Source: Tyzzerella sp.
Lineage (GTDB): Bacteria > Bacillota > Clostridia > Lachnospirales > Lachnospiraceae
Length of the DNA: 64,000 nucleotides
Reading direction: 5' to 3'
NCBI GenBank assembly: GCA_017416155.1
Contig: JAFQDE010000039.1
Location: 1-64,000 of the forward strand
Part shown: positions 1 to 8,163 of the stretch, piece by piece
Layout: the number at the start of each line of letters is the position of its first letter
Numbering within the stretch: position 1 is the first letter of the stretch
The notes under the pieces: model-generated
Database searches by the model: none
What the model was told of the DNA's origin: nothing
The model's input: only the letters and a program-made list of their open reading frames with translations
Program-made: the position numbers and the translations under genes

Positions 1-82
1 TTGCTAATTCGTGAGTGCTTCCTCTTCCCAGCAGATATTCTTCCACAACCTTCTTCTTAAATTCAAAACTGTATTTTGCCAT
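1..82 (-). CDS. IS3-family transposase OrfA, N-terminal fragment (runs off the window)
   Basis: The minus strand reads ATG at 82 and continues open to the window edge for 27 codons. It begins MAKYSFEFKKKVVEEYLLG and continues with RGSTHELA. This is the typical start of the helix-turn-helix OrfA protein of IS3/IS150-like elements, which binds the IS ends and is normally fused to the DDE transposase by frameshifting. Purine-rich sequence (GGGAGG, about 95-100 read on the minus strand) precedes the start. Only the N-terminus is visible. Confidence 0.75.
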   Translation of the reverse strand, partial: MAKYSFEFKKKVVEEYLLGRGSTHELA

Positions 83-140
83 TAAAAAACCGACCTCCCA
101 ATCGTTAGATTTTTTGGTCTAACTTTTGGGGGTCGGTTCA
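1..140 (-). mobile_element. End of an IS3-family insertion sequence (partial)
   Basis: The + strand segment up to 140 ends in GGGGGTCGGTTCA. Read on the minus strand it starts TGAACCGACCCCC, resembling an IS3/IS150-type terminal inverted repeat with a TG...CA end. Just inside, positions 104-123 form a hairpin (GTTAGA / TCTAAC), and the transposase OrfA reading frame begins at 82. The rest of the element lies outside the window, so intactness and target duplication cannot be judged. Confidence 0.75.
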
Positions 141-409
141 TCCCGTGGCACTGTTTTAATCATTCCGCTGTTTGCATATTATTAAAATTTGTTATATAGT
201 GTGGATATTGGCTTGAATTCGTTTATCCGATATGATAAACTAAATAAAAGCATTATATTTCTTAAATCGTATGGTGAACGCCATGTCAAAAGAATCTTTT
301 TCAATTCTAACAAGAAATCTCGATGCTTTCAGATTATTTCAATTAACGAAGCAGAGAGGTTTTAAGAATGAAAAAGGAACCTCCTGCACAATTACAAAGG
401 AGGTATACT

Positions 410-1339
410 ATGTGTATGACAAAACAGACAGAGGATAAGTCTGTCAAAAGGGACTATAAGTCTCGCATGTTCACTATGATTTTTAGGGACAAAAAGGAAC
501 TGTTGCAACTTTATAATGCAGTAGCACAAAGAAACTATGACAATCCGGAACTTTTAACAATCAATACGTTGGAAAATGCTATTTACATGTCCATGCAAAA
601 CGATTTGTCGTTCGTTATTGATTCAAGGTTATCTTTGTATGAACATCAATCCACCTACAACCCAAATCTTCCGTTGCGGTTCTTGTTATATCTTTCTGAC
701 TTATATCAGAAAATGATAACAGGAAGGAATGTATACGGAACAAAGATTATTCAGATTCCGGCACCGAAATTTATTGTGTTCTATAATGGTAAAGAGGAAC
801 GCCCGGAGAAAGAAGTAATTAAACTTTCCGATTCGTATGTAACACAGGGAGAAGAAGTATCGTTAGAACTATTGGTGGATGTGTTGAATATCAATGTAGG
901 ACATAACAAGAAACTGCTTCAGGCATGTAAAACTCTTGGTGATTATTCCGAATATGTTTATCGGGTGAGGGAGTATGCAAAGGAAATGTCTATTGGGGAA
1001 GCAGTAGACAGAGCGATTGATGAATGTATAAAAGATAATATCTTGCGGGAGTTTCTGGAAAGGAATCGAACGGAGGCGAGAGCGATGAGTATATATGAAT
1101 ATGACCAAGAAGAACATATTAGACTGGAGCGCGAGGATGCGTTTGCGGATGGCCATAAATTGGGAAGAGAAGAAGGAAGAGAAGAAGGAAGAAAACTCGG
1201 GGAATACAAGAAACTAAAAGAATTAGTGGCGAAGAAAGTGGAGAAAGGTCTTACTGTTCCTGAGATTGCGGAAGTGCTTGAGGAGAGCGTTGGCAGAATC
1301 CAAGATATTGTGGAAGAGTTGGGCAAGAGAATGATATGA
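410..1339 (+). CDS. Rpn-family (PD-(D/E)XK) recombination-promoting nuclease / putative transposase-like protein
   Basis: The protein has about 309 residues. I chose ATG 410 because AAAGGAGG at 396-403 is ideally spaced; an in-frame ATG at 368 with a weaker GAGAGG is the alternative. The N-terminal half carries the pattern expected of Rpn-type nucleases: a Glu in 'LENAIY', an Asp in 'DLSFVID', then 'LSLYEHQST', which supplies the ExQ of this PD-(D/E)XK superfamily. The C-terminus has charged tandem GREEGREEGRKLG repeats and a short helical domain, as is common in Lachnospiraceae copies. Rpn proteins are DNA endonucleases linked to recombination and possibly phage defence. These genes are usually multicopy and mobile, which fits the neighbouring IS end. 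The 270 bp upstream (141-409) holds nothing else I recognise. Confidence 0.75.
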   Translation: MCMTKQTEDKSVKRDYKSRMFTMIFRDKKELLQLYNAVAQRNYDNPELLTINTLENAIYMSMQNDLSFVIDSRLSLYEHQSTYNPNLPLRFLLYLSDLYQKMITGRNVYGTKIIQIPAPKFIVFYNGKEERPEKEVIKLSDSYVTQGEEVSLELLVDVLNINVGHNKKLLQACKTLGDYSEYVYRVREYAKEMSIGEAVDRAIDECIKDNILREFLERNRTEARAMSIYEYDQEEHIRLEREDAFADGHKLGREEGREEGRKLGEYKKLKELVAKKVEKGLTVPEIAEVLEESVGRIQDIVEELGKRMI

Positions 1340-1353
1340 ATATAAGAACAATA

Positions 1354-1393
1354 AACGGGATCATATCCTATGAGGTATGCTCTCGTTTTTTTT
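1354..1393 (+). terminator. Intrinsic terminator after the Rpn gene
   Basis: An imperfect stem starts AACGGGAT at 1354 and pairs with ATGCTCTCGTT ending near 1387. It is followed by a run of T. It isolates the Rpn gene from the blaI-like operon. Confidence 0.75.
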
Positions 1394-1403
1394 AAGCAAT
1401 ATG

Positions 1404-1458
1404 TTGACAAAATGGTCTACTAATGATAGACTAAAGAAAAGGTCTATTGTGTATAGAC
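1404..1458 (+). promoter_or_regulatory. Promoter with two BlaI-type dyad operators
   Basis: The promoter is TTGACA (1404-1409), a 17-bp spacer and TAGACT (1427-1432). Dyad 1, GTCTACTAATGATAGAC (1415-1431), overlaps the spacer and -10. Dyad 2, GTCTATTGTGTATAGAC (1442-1458), is a perfect six-base-arm palindrome around the expected start of transcription. The two share the GTCTA/TAGAC arms and begin 27 bp apart. The placement is what an autoregulating BlaI/MecI-type dimeric repressor would need; the assignment to the adjacent repressor is inference. Confidence 0.75.
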
Positions 1459-1479
1459 TTATAGAGCGGAGGTGCACAA

Positions 1480-1842
1480 ATGACAGATATGAAACTTGGA
1501 GTGGTAGAAGCACATTTTGCAGATATTATCTGGAAACACGAACCTTTAAGTTCAGGAGAGCTAGTCAAGATATGTGAAATGGAATTGGAATGGAAGAAAT
1601 CTACCACATATACAGTATTAAAGAAACTTTGTGAACGTGGTTTGTTTCAAAATCAGAGTGGAGTAGTGACATCACTTATTTCAAAAGAGGAGTTTCACAG
1701 TCTTCAGAGTGAACAATTTGTTACAGAAACGTTTGAAGGTTCTCTTCCGGCTTTTATTGCTGCATTTACGAAGAGAAAGCGTTTGACAGAAGGAGAGATA
1801 CAGGCAATTCGTGAGATGATTGATAGCATTGGGGAGGACTAG
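1480..1842 (+). CDS. BlaI/MecI/CopY-family transcriptional repressor
   Basis: This 120-residue protein has the family's usual length. It has an N-terminal winged helix beginning 'LGVVEAHFADIIW', the family's 'TTYTVLKKLCERGL' recognition region, and a helical C-terminal dimerisation tail. BlaI-type repressors bind palindromic operators as dimers and are inactivated when a partner M56 membrane protease is triggered by a cell-wall or other signal. GGAGGTG (1468-1474) precedes ATG 1480. The gene lies two bases before the M56 protease gene, so they are almost certainly co-transcribed from the dyad-bearing promoter upstream. Confidence 0.9.
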   Translation: MTDMKLGVVEAHFADIIWKHEPLSSGELVKICEMELEWKKSTTYTVLKKLCERGLFQNQSGVVTSLISKEEFHSLQSEQFVTETFEGSLPAFIAAFTKRKRLTEGEIQAIREMIDSIGED

Positions 1843-1844
1843 AT

Positions 1845-4007
1845 ATGGAAGCTGTATTTTTGAAAATTTTCAATATGAGCATTTCAGCCTGTTGGTTGAT
1901 TGCAATTGTTTTTTTATTAAGGCTTTTACTTCAAAAGGCACCAAAATCATTCAATTATGTTTTGTGGACACTTGTAGCAATTCGACTAATTTGTCCGTTT
2001 ACCCTTGAAAGTGTGTTTAGTCTCGTACCGAGTGCTGAGACAGTTCCGACGGATATTTTGTATTCGTATGTACCTGAAGTACAGACAGGAATCGAGGCAG
2101 TGGATACAGTAATCAATCCTGTGATTATAGGGAGTATGACACCGGAAATAGGAGCAAGTGTGAATCCGATTCAGGTCGTTACATATGTGGCGTCTGTCCT
2201 TTGGCTCTTTGGTATTGTCGGAATGCTTTTATACATGGGAACCAGTTATCTGATGCTTCGATGGAAAGTTGGAGCATCTATGCATCTGCAAGAGAATGTA
2301 TGGATTTGTGATTCTATTGATTCTCCATTTATTTTGGGGGTCATTCGACCTCGTATCTATTTGCATTCTAATATTGAAAAGGAGCAGATTCCTTATATTG
2401 TGGCACATGAAAAAGAACATTTGAAATACCGCGATTATTTGTGGAAACCATTTGGCTTTCTTATCTTGGCAATTCATTGGTTTAATCCTTTGGTATGGCT
2501 TTCTTATATCTATATGTGCAGAGACATGGAATTGGCTTGTGATGAACGTGTGATACGAAGAATGGATACAGATGAAAAGAAGATGTACTCCAATGTTTTA
2601 CTTGCATGTGGCGCGAAGAAACGTGTGATGTCCGCATGCCCGGTTGCATTTGGAGAAGTCGGTGTAAAACAAAGAATCAAATCTGTTGTGAATTATAAAA
2701 AGCCTGCATTCTGGTTTGTATGTGTTGCAATTGTTGCCTGCGTAGTTTCAGGAGTGTGTTTTCTCACAAATCCGAAAGAAGATGCAAAGATTTCACACAA
2801 AGAATCACAAGGAAGACTGCCGGAAGGCCCAGAAGTGTATTTTCAGTATCAAAGTGATGTGCTTGGTTTTGCATACGTAAAATTGGATACCTATAAACAA
2901 ACATATACCTTCAGTGTTTCACCTTTAAGTAGTCAATCTCCGCATATGGGGAATTATGCGTTAGAAGATGATCGTCTCATTCTTAAAACAAGCAATTCAG
3001 ATGAGTTTGTGTTTTATGTGGGAAATCAATGTTTAGTTTTTGATAAAGAGAATTCTGCCGCAGTGCCACGTTATCAATATTTTCCGGATGGAGAGAAAGC
3101 TTATTTTGACTCGGTTCCGGACAATGCAAAATTTGAATATATTAGTGAGGATCAAAGAGCTGCGACGGAGTATTTGCGTAAATTATTTAGTTCAGATCAA
3201 GAAAGATACCATAATTATTTAACAGCATCCGGAGGTAAATATACCCCGTTATTGATTGACCAAGACTTTTTAAATAGAGATTATAATCAAGGTTATGTTC
3301 ATCTATACAGTCAATATTGTACGCAAAATGGACTTTCTAATATGCAAACTACAGGGTTGTTCACGATTGTAGATTATTTTGCGAATATTGCGAATAGCAA
3401 AGTTACATTTAAAAGCGTTAAATTTATACCTCAGGAAGTAAAGATAAAATTAAAGAATACAGAATTATATTATTTTGTAGTTACACTTAAGAATAAAAAG
3501 AATGGGGAGTCAGAGGAATTTACGTTGAATGGACAGATATCTCTTCAAAAGAATAGTGGTGACTGGAAGGTGTCATCAATTTGGCTGAATGATTATATGC
3601 CACTTAGCATTCATGTTACAGGTAAGAACATCTATGCAAGTTCAGGTGATGTTCCTATGCAGCAGAAAGCAATTACAAAAGCAAGTATTATAAATGTAGA
3701 TGGCGTAAAGAAGGTTAGAGTACATGCTACAGAAGAGAATGATGGAAAAGAATATGAATGCGGCATTGAATTTCCACTGGAATATGCTGCTAAGGAAAAG
3801 CGTGGACAAATCAGAGAGCATGTGGAATATTATGTAAATACAGAGAATGCGCAACTTGGCCATGGATATGTGGATTTGGAGTCAGAGGATACACTTTGGG
3901 TAACGATAACGTTATTTGATAAGGATATATACGAACAAACAAGAAGTATGGATGATTCGGAGAAAAGAATCAATTTCTATATACAAAATTGGGATGATTT
4001 CTTTTGA
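1845..4007 (+). CDS. BlaR1-like M56-family membrane metallopeptidase with an unidentified extracellular sensor domain
   Basis: The protein has 720 residues. The N-terminal third is membrane-embedded (about residues 12-50 and 112-140) and holds the zinc-protease motif HEKEH at 188-192 with the downstream 'ELACDERV' (229-236). Another membrane helix lies at about 288-308. Beyond it are roughly 410 residues predicted to be outside the cell. BlaR1/MecR1 carry a class-D-beta-lactamase-like penicillin sensor in this position, but I see no convincing SxxK/KTG set here, so the signal is unknown. The expected role is site-1-like activation leading to removal of the paired BlaI-like repressor. GGGGAGGA within the end of the upstream gene serves as its ribosome binding site. 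Confidence 0.85.
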   Translation: MEAVFLKIFNMSISACWLIAIVFLLRLLLQKAPKSFNYVLWTLVAIRLICPFTLESVFSLVPSAETVPTDILYSYVPEVQTGIEAVDTVINPVIIGSMTPEIGASVNPIQVVTYVASVLWLFGIVGMLLYMGTSYLMLRWKVGASMHLQENVWICDSIDSPFILGVIRPRIYLHSNIEKEQIPYIVAHEKEHLKYRDYLWKPFGFLILAIHWFNPLVWLSYIYMCRDMELACDERVIRRMDTDEKKMYSNVLLACGAKKRVMSACPVAFGEVGVKQRIKSVVNYKKPAFWFVCVAIVACVVSGVCFLTNPKEDAKISHKESQGRLPEGPEVYFQYQSDVLGFAYVKLDTYKQTYTFSVSPLSSQSPHMGNYALEDDRLILKTSNSDEFVFYVGNQCLVFDKENSAAVPRYQYFPDGEKAYFDSVPDNAKFEYISEDQRAATEYLRKLFSSDQERYHNYLTASGGKYTPLLIDQDFLNRDYNQGYVHLYSQYCTQNGLSNMQTTGLFTIVDYFANIANSKVTFKSVKFIPQEVKIKLKNTELYYFVVTLKNKKNGESEEFTLNGQISLQKNSGDWKVSSIWLNDYMPLSIHVTGKNIYASSGDVPMQQKAITKASIINVDGVKKVRVHATEENDGKEYECGIEFPLEYAAKEKRGQIREHVEYYVNTENAQLGHGYVDLESEDTLWVTITLFDKDIYEQTRSMDDSEKRINFYIQNWDDFF

Positions 4008-4013
4008 TAAGCG

Positions 4014-4044
4014 GGCCTATGCAAGTTTATTATATGCATAGGCC
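4014..4044. terminator. Hairpin between convergent genes (possible bidirectional terminator)
   Basis: GGCCTATGCA (4014-4023) pairs perfectly with TGCATAGGCC (4035-4044) across an 11-nt loop. It sits exactly between the ends of the M56 gene and the convergent apbE gene. The T-tract is weak on both strands, so termination efficiency is uncertain. Confidence 0.6.
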
Positions 4045-4049
4045 TTAAA

Positions 4050-5018
4050 TCAATCGCGAGTATCTATAATCTCATAATCTTGAGTCACAAAAATTGCATC
4101 AATATCCTCCAAAGATTCAATTAATTTCTGTCCTTCTTCTAATCCAAGAGCAAAGCAAGCGGTACTCAGTGCATCTCCATCAATTGATTTTTTAGATAGA
4201 ATGGTGACACTAAGTAATCCGTTATCACAAGGATATCCTGTCTCTGTGTTTAGGATGTGGTGATATATGGTGTCATCAACTTCAAAATATCGTTCGTATG
4301 AGCCGGAAGTAACCACAGAGGAATCTTTGACAGATACAGAGGTAATGGTTGCATTCTGCTCGTCAAAAGGCTTTTGAATTCCAATGTTGAAGTTTTTTCC
4401 GTCCGGTTTTTTCCCGATAGTTAATACATTTCCACCGAGATTAATAATTGCGCTGGTGACACCTTCGCGAAGCAAGTAATCTTTCAATTGATCAGCCATA
4501 TATCCTTTTGCAATTCCGCCGAGGTCAATAGCTGATTTGTGGTCAGTTAATTTCACAGTATTTCCATCTATTACAATATTTTTATAATTTACATGGGATA
4601 GTGCATCTGTAATATCAGCTTCAGATGGAACATTTCCGGGATTGTTTTTAATATCCCATAATTCCACAAGAGGTGCAATTGTGATATCAAAAGCACCATC
4701 TGTCAGTTCTCCGAATTCAATTCCTTTTTTTAATAGTTCAATGGCTGTATCCGATACCTCTACAGAGGAACCGGCCGCTGCATTGATACGAGATATATCA
4801 CTAGTTGAAATTGTGCGGCTAATCAGATTCTCGAAGTCCTTACAATAATCAAAGCATGTGTCAATTAGTTCTTTATCTTTCGAATCGTATAATGTAATTG
4901 TCATTACAGTATCAAAATAAAATCCTGTTTTAGAAAACGGTTCTTTTATAGTGATAGAACAACCACAAAGAAGAATCAATATAAAGCATAACAAGATAAG
5001 TCTACTCAATCGTTTCAT
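4050..5018 (-). CDS. apbE: FAD:protein FMN transferase (ApbE family) lipoprotein
   Basis: The enzyme attaches FMN covalently to Thr/Ser of target flavoproteins, using FAD and Mg2+. From ATG 5018 (GGAGG just upstream on the minus strand) the protein has 322 residues; an in-frame ATG at 5093 would lie upstream of the -10 box proposed here. The N-terminus is a lipoprotein signal ending LLCGC, so it is anchored on the outer face of the membrane. Family motifs seen are 'FYFDTVMTITLYD', 'DGAFDITIAPL', 'IDLGGIAKGYMAD' and 'SYERYF...HHILN...G'. It is divergent from a NusG-domain-II and a Gx transporter gene, which often accompany apbE in Firmicutes. Length and motifs are typical. Confidence 0.92.
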   Translation of the reverse strand: MKRLSRLILLCFILILLCGCSITIKEPFSKTGFYFDTVMTITLYDSKDKELIDTCFDYCKDFENLISRTISTSDISRINAAAGSSVEVSDTAIELLKKGIEFGELTDGAFDITIAPLVELWDIKNNPGNVPSEADITDALSHVNYKNIVIDGNTVKLTDHKSAIDLGGIAKGYMADQLKDYLLREGVTSAIINLGGNVLTIGKKPDGKNFNIGIQKPFDEQNATITSVSVKDSSVVTSGSYERYFEVDDTIYHHILNTETGYPCDNGLLSVTILSKKSIDGDALSTACFALGLEEGQKLIESLEDIDAIFVTQDYEIIDTRD

Positions 5019-5043
5019 ACAAAACCTCCACAAAATATGTAAT

Positions 5044-5073
5044 AGTATAGCATGCTCAGTATGTTTCGTGCAA
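5044..5073 (-). promoter_or_regulatory. Predicted sigma-A promoter for apbE
   Basis: On the minus strand TTGCAC (5073-5068) is followed by an 18-bp spacer and TATACT (5049-5044). It lies 26 bases ahead of the apbE start. Confidence 0.55.
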
Positions 5074-5097
5074 TCGAACAAACAATCGAACATGTGG

Positions 5098-5126
5098 TTG
5101 CATATTAAACTTTGGTGTGTTAAAAT
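5098..5126 (+). promoter_or_regulatory. Predicted sigma-A promoter for the NusG-II/Gx/ruvAB run
   Basis: TTGCAT (5098-5103), a 17-bp spacer and TAAAAT (5121-5126) lie upstream of ATG 5150. It is divergent from the apbE promoter about 50 bp away. Confidence 0.6.
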
Positions 5127-5149
5127 GAGTTGAAAAGAGGTTTTAAATT

Positions 5150-5506
5150 ATGAAAAAAAACGATTGGATACTTGTGGCGGTTATCCTTGTTTTAGCAGGA
5201 ATTGGATTTTTAATCTACACAAATCTAGGAAGACAGACTGCAGGTATTGTGAAAGTAACCGTTGACGGGGAACTGTTTGGGACATATTCACTGGAAAAAG
5301 AACAGAAAATAAAAATTAATAATTCAAATCAATTATATATCAAAGATGGTCAGGCCGATATGATAGAGGCGAACTGTCCGGACCAGATTTGTGTTGACCA
5401 TAAAGAAATTTCAAAAAACAAAGAAACAATTGTCTGTTTGCCAAACAAAGTCATTATAGAGATTGTCGGCGGTGAGCATGTAGAGATGGATGCAGTGGCG
5501 AACTAG
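5150..5506 (+). CDS. NusG domain II-containing membrane-anchored protein (EetA-like)
   Basis: A 118-residue protein with one N-terminal membrane helix (about 7-24) and an extracytoplasmic small beta domain of the NusG-II superfamily. It shows the characteristic C-P-D-x-x-C motif at 76-81 and a third Cys in 'CLPNKV' at 96. Proteins of this type sit next to Gx transporter genes and apbE in many Firmicutes. In Listeria and enterococci a comparable pair is called EetA/EetB and is needed for flavin-based extracellular electron transfer; applying that role here is inference. GAGG precedes ATG 5150, and the next gene starts 10 bases after its stop. Confidence 0.8.
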   Translation: MKKNDWILVAVILVLAGIGFLIYTNLGRQTAGIVKVTVDGELFGTYSLEKEQKIKINNSNQLYIKDGQADMIEANCPDQICVDHKEISKNKETIVCLPNKVIIEIVGGEHVEMDAVAN

Positions 5507-5515
5507 GAGGCTGTT

Positions 5516-6001
5516 TTGAAAACAAGGGTAGCGTATTTTGGTGTATTCACAGCGTTGGCGCTTATTTTTAGTTATGTTGAGAGTTTGATACCAATTCAAC
5601 TCGGAATTCCCGGCGTGAAGCTTGGGCTTGCCAATCTGATTATTGTGATTACACTTTATAAAATGGGTATAAAAGAGGCTTATATACTGTCGATTGTTAG
5701 AATTGTACTTGCAGGATTTATGTTTGGGAATCTTTTTGCAATTCTTTATAGTCTGGCAGGTGGAATACTGAGTTTGACAATTATGTGTATTCTGAAGAAG
5801 ACAGAACAGTTCAGCATATATGGAATTAGCATGGCAGGAGGTGTCTTCCATAATATCGGTCAGCTTATTATGGCAGCAATTGTGCTGGAAAGTATAAGCA
5901 TTGGATATTATTTTCCTGTGTTACTCATTTCCGGTTTAGTAACGGGATTCGTAATAGGTGTTGTTTCTAATGAGATGCTAAAACGATTGAAAAAGTTATA
6001 A
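5516..6001 (+). CDS. Gx transporter family membrane protein (HepPP synthase component I-like, EetB-like)
   Basis: This 161-residue integral membrane protein has five or more hydrophobic segments and ECF-S-like composition. It contains 'IPGVKLGLANLI', the glycine motif behind the family name. The family has been annotated as heptaprenyl diphosphate synthase component I, but its substrate is not settled. It starts at TTG 5516, six bases after AGGAGG (5505-5510). It is tightly linked to the NusG-II gene upstream and followed by ruvA 22 bp later. Confidence 0.8.
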   Translation: MKTRVAYFGVFTALALIFSYVESLIPIQLGIPGVKLGLANLIIVITLYKMGIKEAYILSIVRIVLAGFMFGNLFAILYSLAGGILSLTIMCILKKTEQFSIYGISMAGGVFHNIGQLIMAAIVLESISIGYYFPVLLISGLVTGFVIGVVSNEMLKRLKKL

Positions 6002-6023
6002 AAGAAGCGATGTTGGAGGAACT

Positions 6024-6635
6024 ATGGTTTCATATGTAAGAGGCGAGTTGGTCGCTATTGAGGAAGAAAAAGTAATTATTGATGTGAACGGTGTTGGTTT
6101 TGGTGTGTTTATGCCGGCACAGTCTATGAACTATTTGCCACAGATTGGTGAGGAAGTCAGATTACATACGTATATGAATGTACGTGAAGATGCGATTCAA
6201 TTGTTTGGATTTCTAACAAAAGACGATTTAAAAGTTTTCAAGTTGGTAATTGGGGTGAGCGGAATCGGTCCAAAAGGTGGACTTAGTATTTTGTCGCAAC
6301 TATCACCGGACGATTTGCGTTTTGCAGTGATGGCAAATGATGCGAAAGCAATTGCAAAAGCGCCGGGAATCGGCAAGAAGACAGCAGAGAAACTTATTAT
6401 TGAATTGAAAGATAAATTGAGTATTGAAGACGTACTGAATAAATTGGATGACAGTGAGACAATTGTTGCAAATACAGGTGTTTCCAATGAGATTCAGGCA
6501 GAAGCAGTACAGGCGCTTGTTGCACTTGGATATGGTAATACTGAATCCATGAAGGCAGTGAAAAAAGTGCTGACAGACGAACATACTACAGTGGAAGAAC
6601 TACTTAAATTAGCCCTCAAGAATATGATGTTCTAA
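6024..6635 (+). CDS. ruvA: Holliday junction branch-migration protein RuvA
   Basis: RuvA forms tetramers that hold the four-way junction while RuvB hexamers pump DNA. The 203-residue protein has the OB-fold N-terminus (MVSYVRGEL...VIIDVNGVGFGV), two helix-hairpin-helix motifs ('GVSGIGPKGGLSIL' and 'APGIGKKTAEKLIIELKDK') and the C-terminal UBA-like domain that contacts RuvB. GGAGGAAC precedes the ATG. ruvB follows after 17 bases. RuvC is not encoded in this window; RecU, further downstream, is the usual resolvase of Firmicutes. Confidence 0.97.
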   Translation: MVSYVRGELVAIEEEKVIIDVNGVGFGVFMPAQSMNYLPQIGEEVRLHTYMNVREDAIQLFGFLTKDDLKVFKLVIGVSGIGPKGGLSILSQLSPDDLRFAVMANDAKAIAKAPGIGKKTAEKLIIELKDKLSIEDVLNKLDDSETIVANTGVSNEIQAEAVQALVALGYGNTESMKAVKKVLTDEHTTVEELLKLALKNMMF

Positions 6636-6652
6636 TATAGGCGGAGATTGAG

Positions 6653-7654
6653 ATGAAAAAGAGAATCATTACAACAGAGAATTTAGAAGAAGATTTGAAA
6701 ATTGAAAATCATTTGCGTCCGCAGCTTTTGAAGGATTACATTGGACAGGAAAAGGCGAAGGAGACATTAAAGGTCTATATTGAGGCGGCAAAATCCAGAA
6801 AAGAATCCTTAGACCATGTGTTGTTCTATGGACCACCGGGGCTTGGCAAGACAACGCTTGCGGGCATCATTGCAAATGAAATGAATGTGAATCTAAAGAT
6901 TACCTCCGGTCCGGCGATTGAGAAACCGGGTGAGATGGCAGCAATACTCAACAACCTTCAAGAAGGCGACGTGCTTTTTGTCGATGAAATTCATCGATTA
7001 AATCGACAGGTGGAAGAGGTTCTTTATCCAGCCATGGAGGATTATGCGATTGATATTATGATTGGAAAGGGTGCCAATGCGCGTTCGATTCGATTGGATT
7101 TGCCAAAGTTTACGCTTGTAGGCGCAACAACAAGAGCAGGTATGTTGACAGCACCTCTTCGTGACCGTTTTGGTGTTGTGCAACGCTTAGAGTTCTATAC
7201 CGAAAAGGAATTGCAGACCATTATTCTTCGTTCTGCAGAGGTGTTGGATGTCGAGATTGAGCCAAACGGAGCTCTTGAGATGGCAAAGCGTTCCAGAGGA
7301 ACGCCGCGACTTGCGAATCGTCTGTTAAAGCGTGTGCGCGATTTTGCCCAGGTTAAGTACGATGGTGTGATTACAGAAGAAGTGGCAAACTATGCATTGG
7401 ATTTGTTAGATGTTGATAAATTCGGACTTGATCATAATGACCGTAATATTCTGCTCACAATCATTGAGAAGTTTCAAGGTGGTCCGGTTGGACTCGATAC
7501 ACTTGCAGCTTCAGTTGGCGAGGATGCTGGAACGATTGAGGATGTGTATGAGCCGTATCTTTTGAAGAACGGATTTATTCAGAGAACGCCAAAGGGAAGA
7601 GTTGCAACAGAAAGAACATATCATCATTTGGGAATTCCTTGCCAAAATGAATAA
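6653..7654 (+). CDS. ruvB: Holliday junction helicase RuvB
   Basis: A 333-residue AAA+ motor with Walker A GPPGLGKT at 60-67 and Walker B/DEIH at 111-114. It also has the sensor-1 stretch '[19 protein letters not shown]' with its arginine residues and the C-terminal winged helix ('[20 protein letters not shown]'). It drives branch migration with RuvA, encoded directly upstream. Start and length are typical of the family. Confidence 0.98.
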   Translation: MKKRIITTENLEEDLKIENHLRPQLLKDYIGQEKAKETLKVYIEAAKSRKESLDHVLFYGPPGLGKTTLAGIIANEMNVNLKITSGPAIEKPGEMAAILNNLQEGDVLFVDEIHRLNRQVEEVLYPAMEDYAIDIMIGKGANARSIRLDLPKFTLVGATTRAGMLTAPLRDRFGVVQRLEFYTEKELQTIILRSAEVLDVEIEPNGALEMAKRSRGTPRLANRLLKRVRDFAQVKYDGVITEEVANYALDLLDVDKFGLDHNDRNILLTIIEKFQGGPVGLDTLAASVGEDAGTIEDVYEPYLLKNGFIQRTPKGRVATERTYHHLGIPCQNE

Positions 7655-7701
7655 AAGAAGTTATAATGGTGAAAGAATTAGAGAGGGTTTAGGTGGTTTC
7701 C

Positions 7702-8112
7702 ATGGCAACTTCAAAGAATAGTACGGAAGTACTGATAGGTGGAAAAGTAATTACGTTAAGCGGATTTGAAAGTGAAGATTATTTACAGAGAATTTCTACA
7801 TATCTGAATCATAAGATTGCAGAGTGTACAAGCATAGAAGGATATAACAGGCAGACAGCGGAGACAAGAAGTACATTGTTGGCACTGAATATTGCAGATG
7901 ATTATTTTAAAGCGAAAAAACAGGGCGCTGTCTTGGAAAATGATGTGCAACAAAAAGATAAGGAAATGTACGACCTTAAGCATGAGTTGATATCAACACA
8001 AATTCGCTCGAGTAATCTGGAACAAGAGATAGAGCGATTAAAAGAAGAGAATCAACAATTACAGATGCAGATTGTCAAATTAGAAACAGAAAAGAAAAAT
8101 CATTGGAAATAG
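7702..8112 (+). CDS. zapA: Cell division protein ZapA
   Basis: ZapA promotes bundling of FtsZ filaments at midcell. The protein begins MATSKNSTEVLIGGKVITL and is followed by a long coiled coil (about residues 60-135), matching the extended ZapA of clostridia. ATG 7702 follows AGGTGG; an in-frame GTG at 7693 with GAGAGGG is an alternative start. It lies directly after ruvB and upstream of the U32 and FtsW-like genes, a division/wall cluster. Confidence 0.85.
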   Translation: MATSKNSTEVLIGGKVITLSGFESEDYLQRISTYLNHKIAECTSIEGYNRQTAETRSTLLALNIADDYFKAKKQGAVLENDVQQKDKEMYDLKHELISTQIRSSNLEQEIERLKEENQQLQMQIVKLETEKKNHWK

Positions 8113-8136
8113 AATCTCGTATGCGGGATTCTATTT
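8111..8136 (+). terminator. Weak hairpin after zapA
   Basis: AGAATCTCG (8111-8119) pairs with CGGGATTCT (8124-8132) over a four-base loop and is followed by ATTTTG. The T-run is short, so it is probably an attenuator or weak terminator. Confidence 0.45.
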
Positions 8137-8163
8137 TGATAATTAGGAAAAATGGAGTGTGGC

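Noticed and set aside
958-1410. Long open frame on the minus strand opposite the Rpn gene.
   Set aside because: It is the antisense of the charged GREEG-repeat region, low in complexity (Ser/Pro runs), and without a ribosome binding site.
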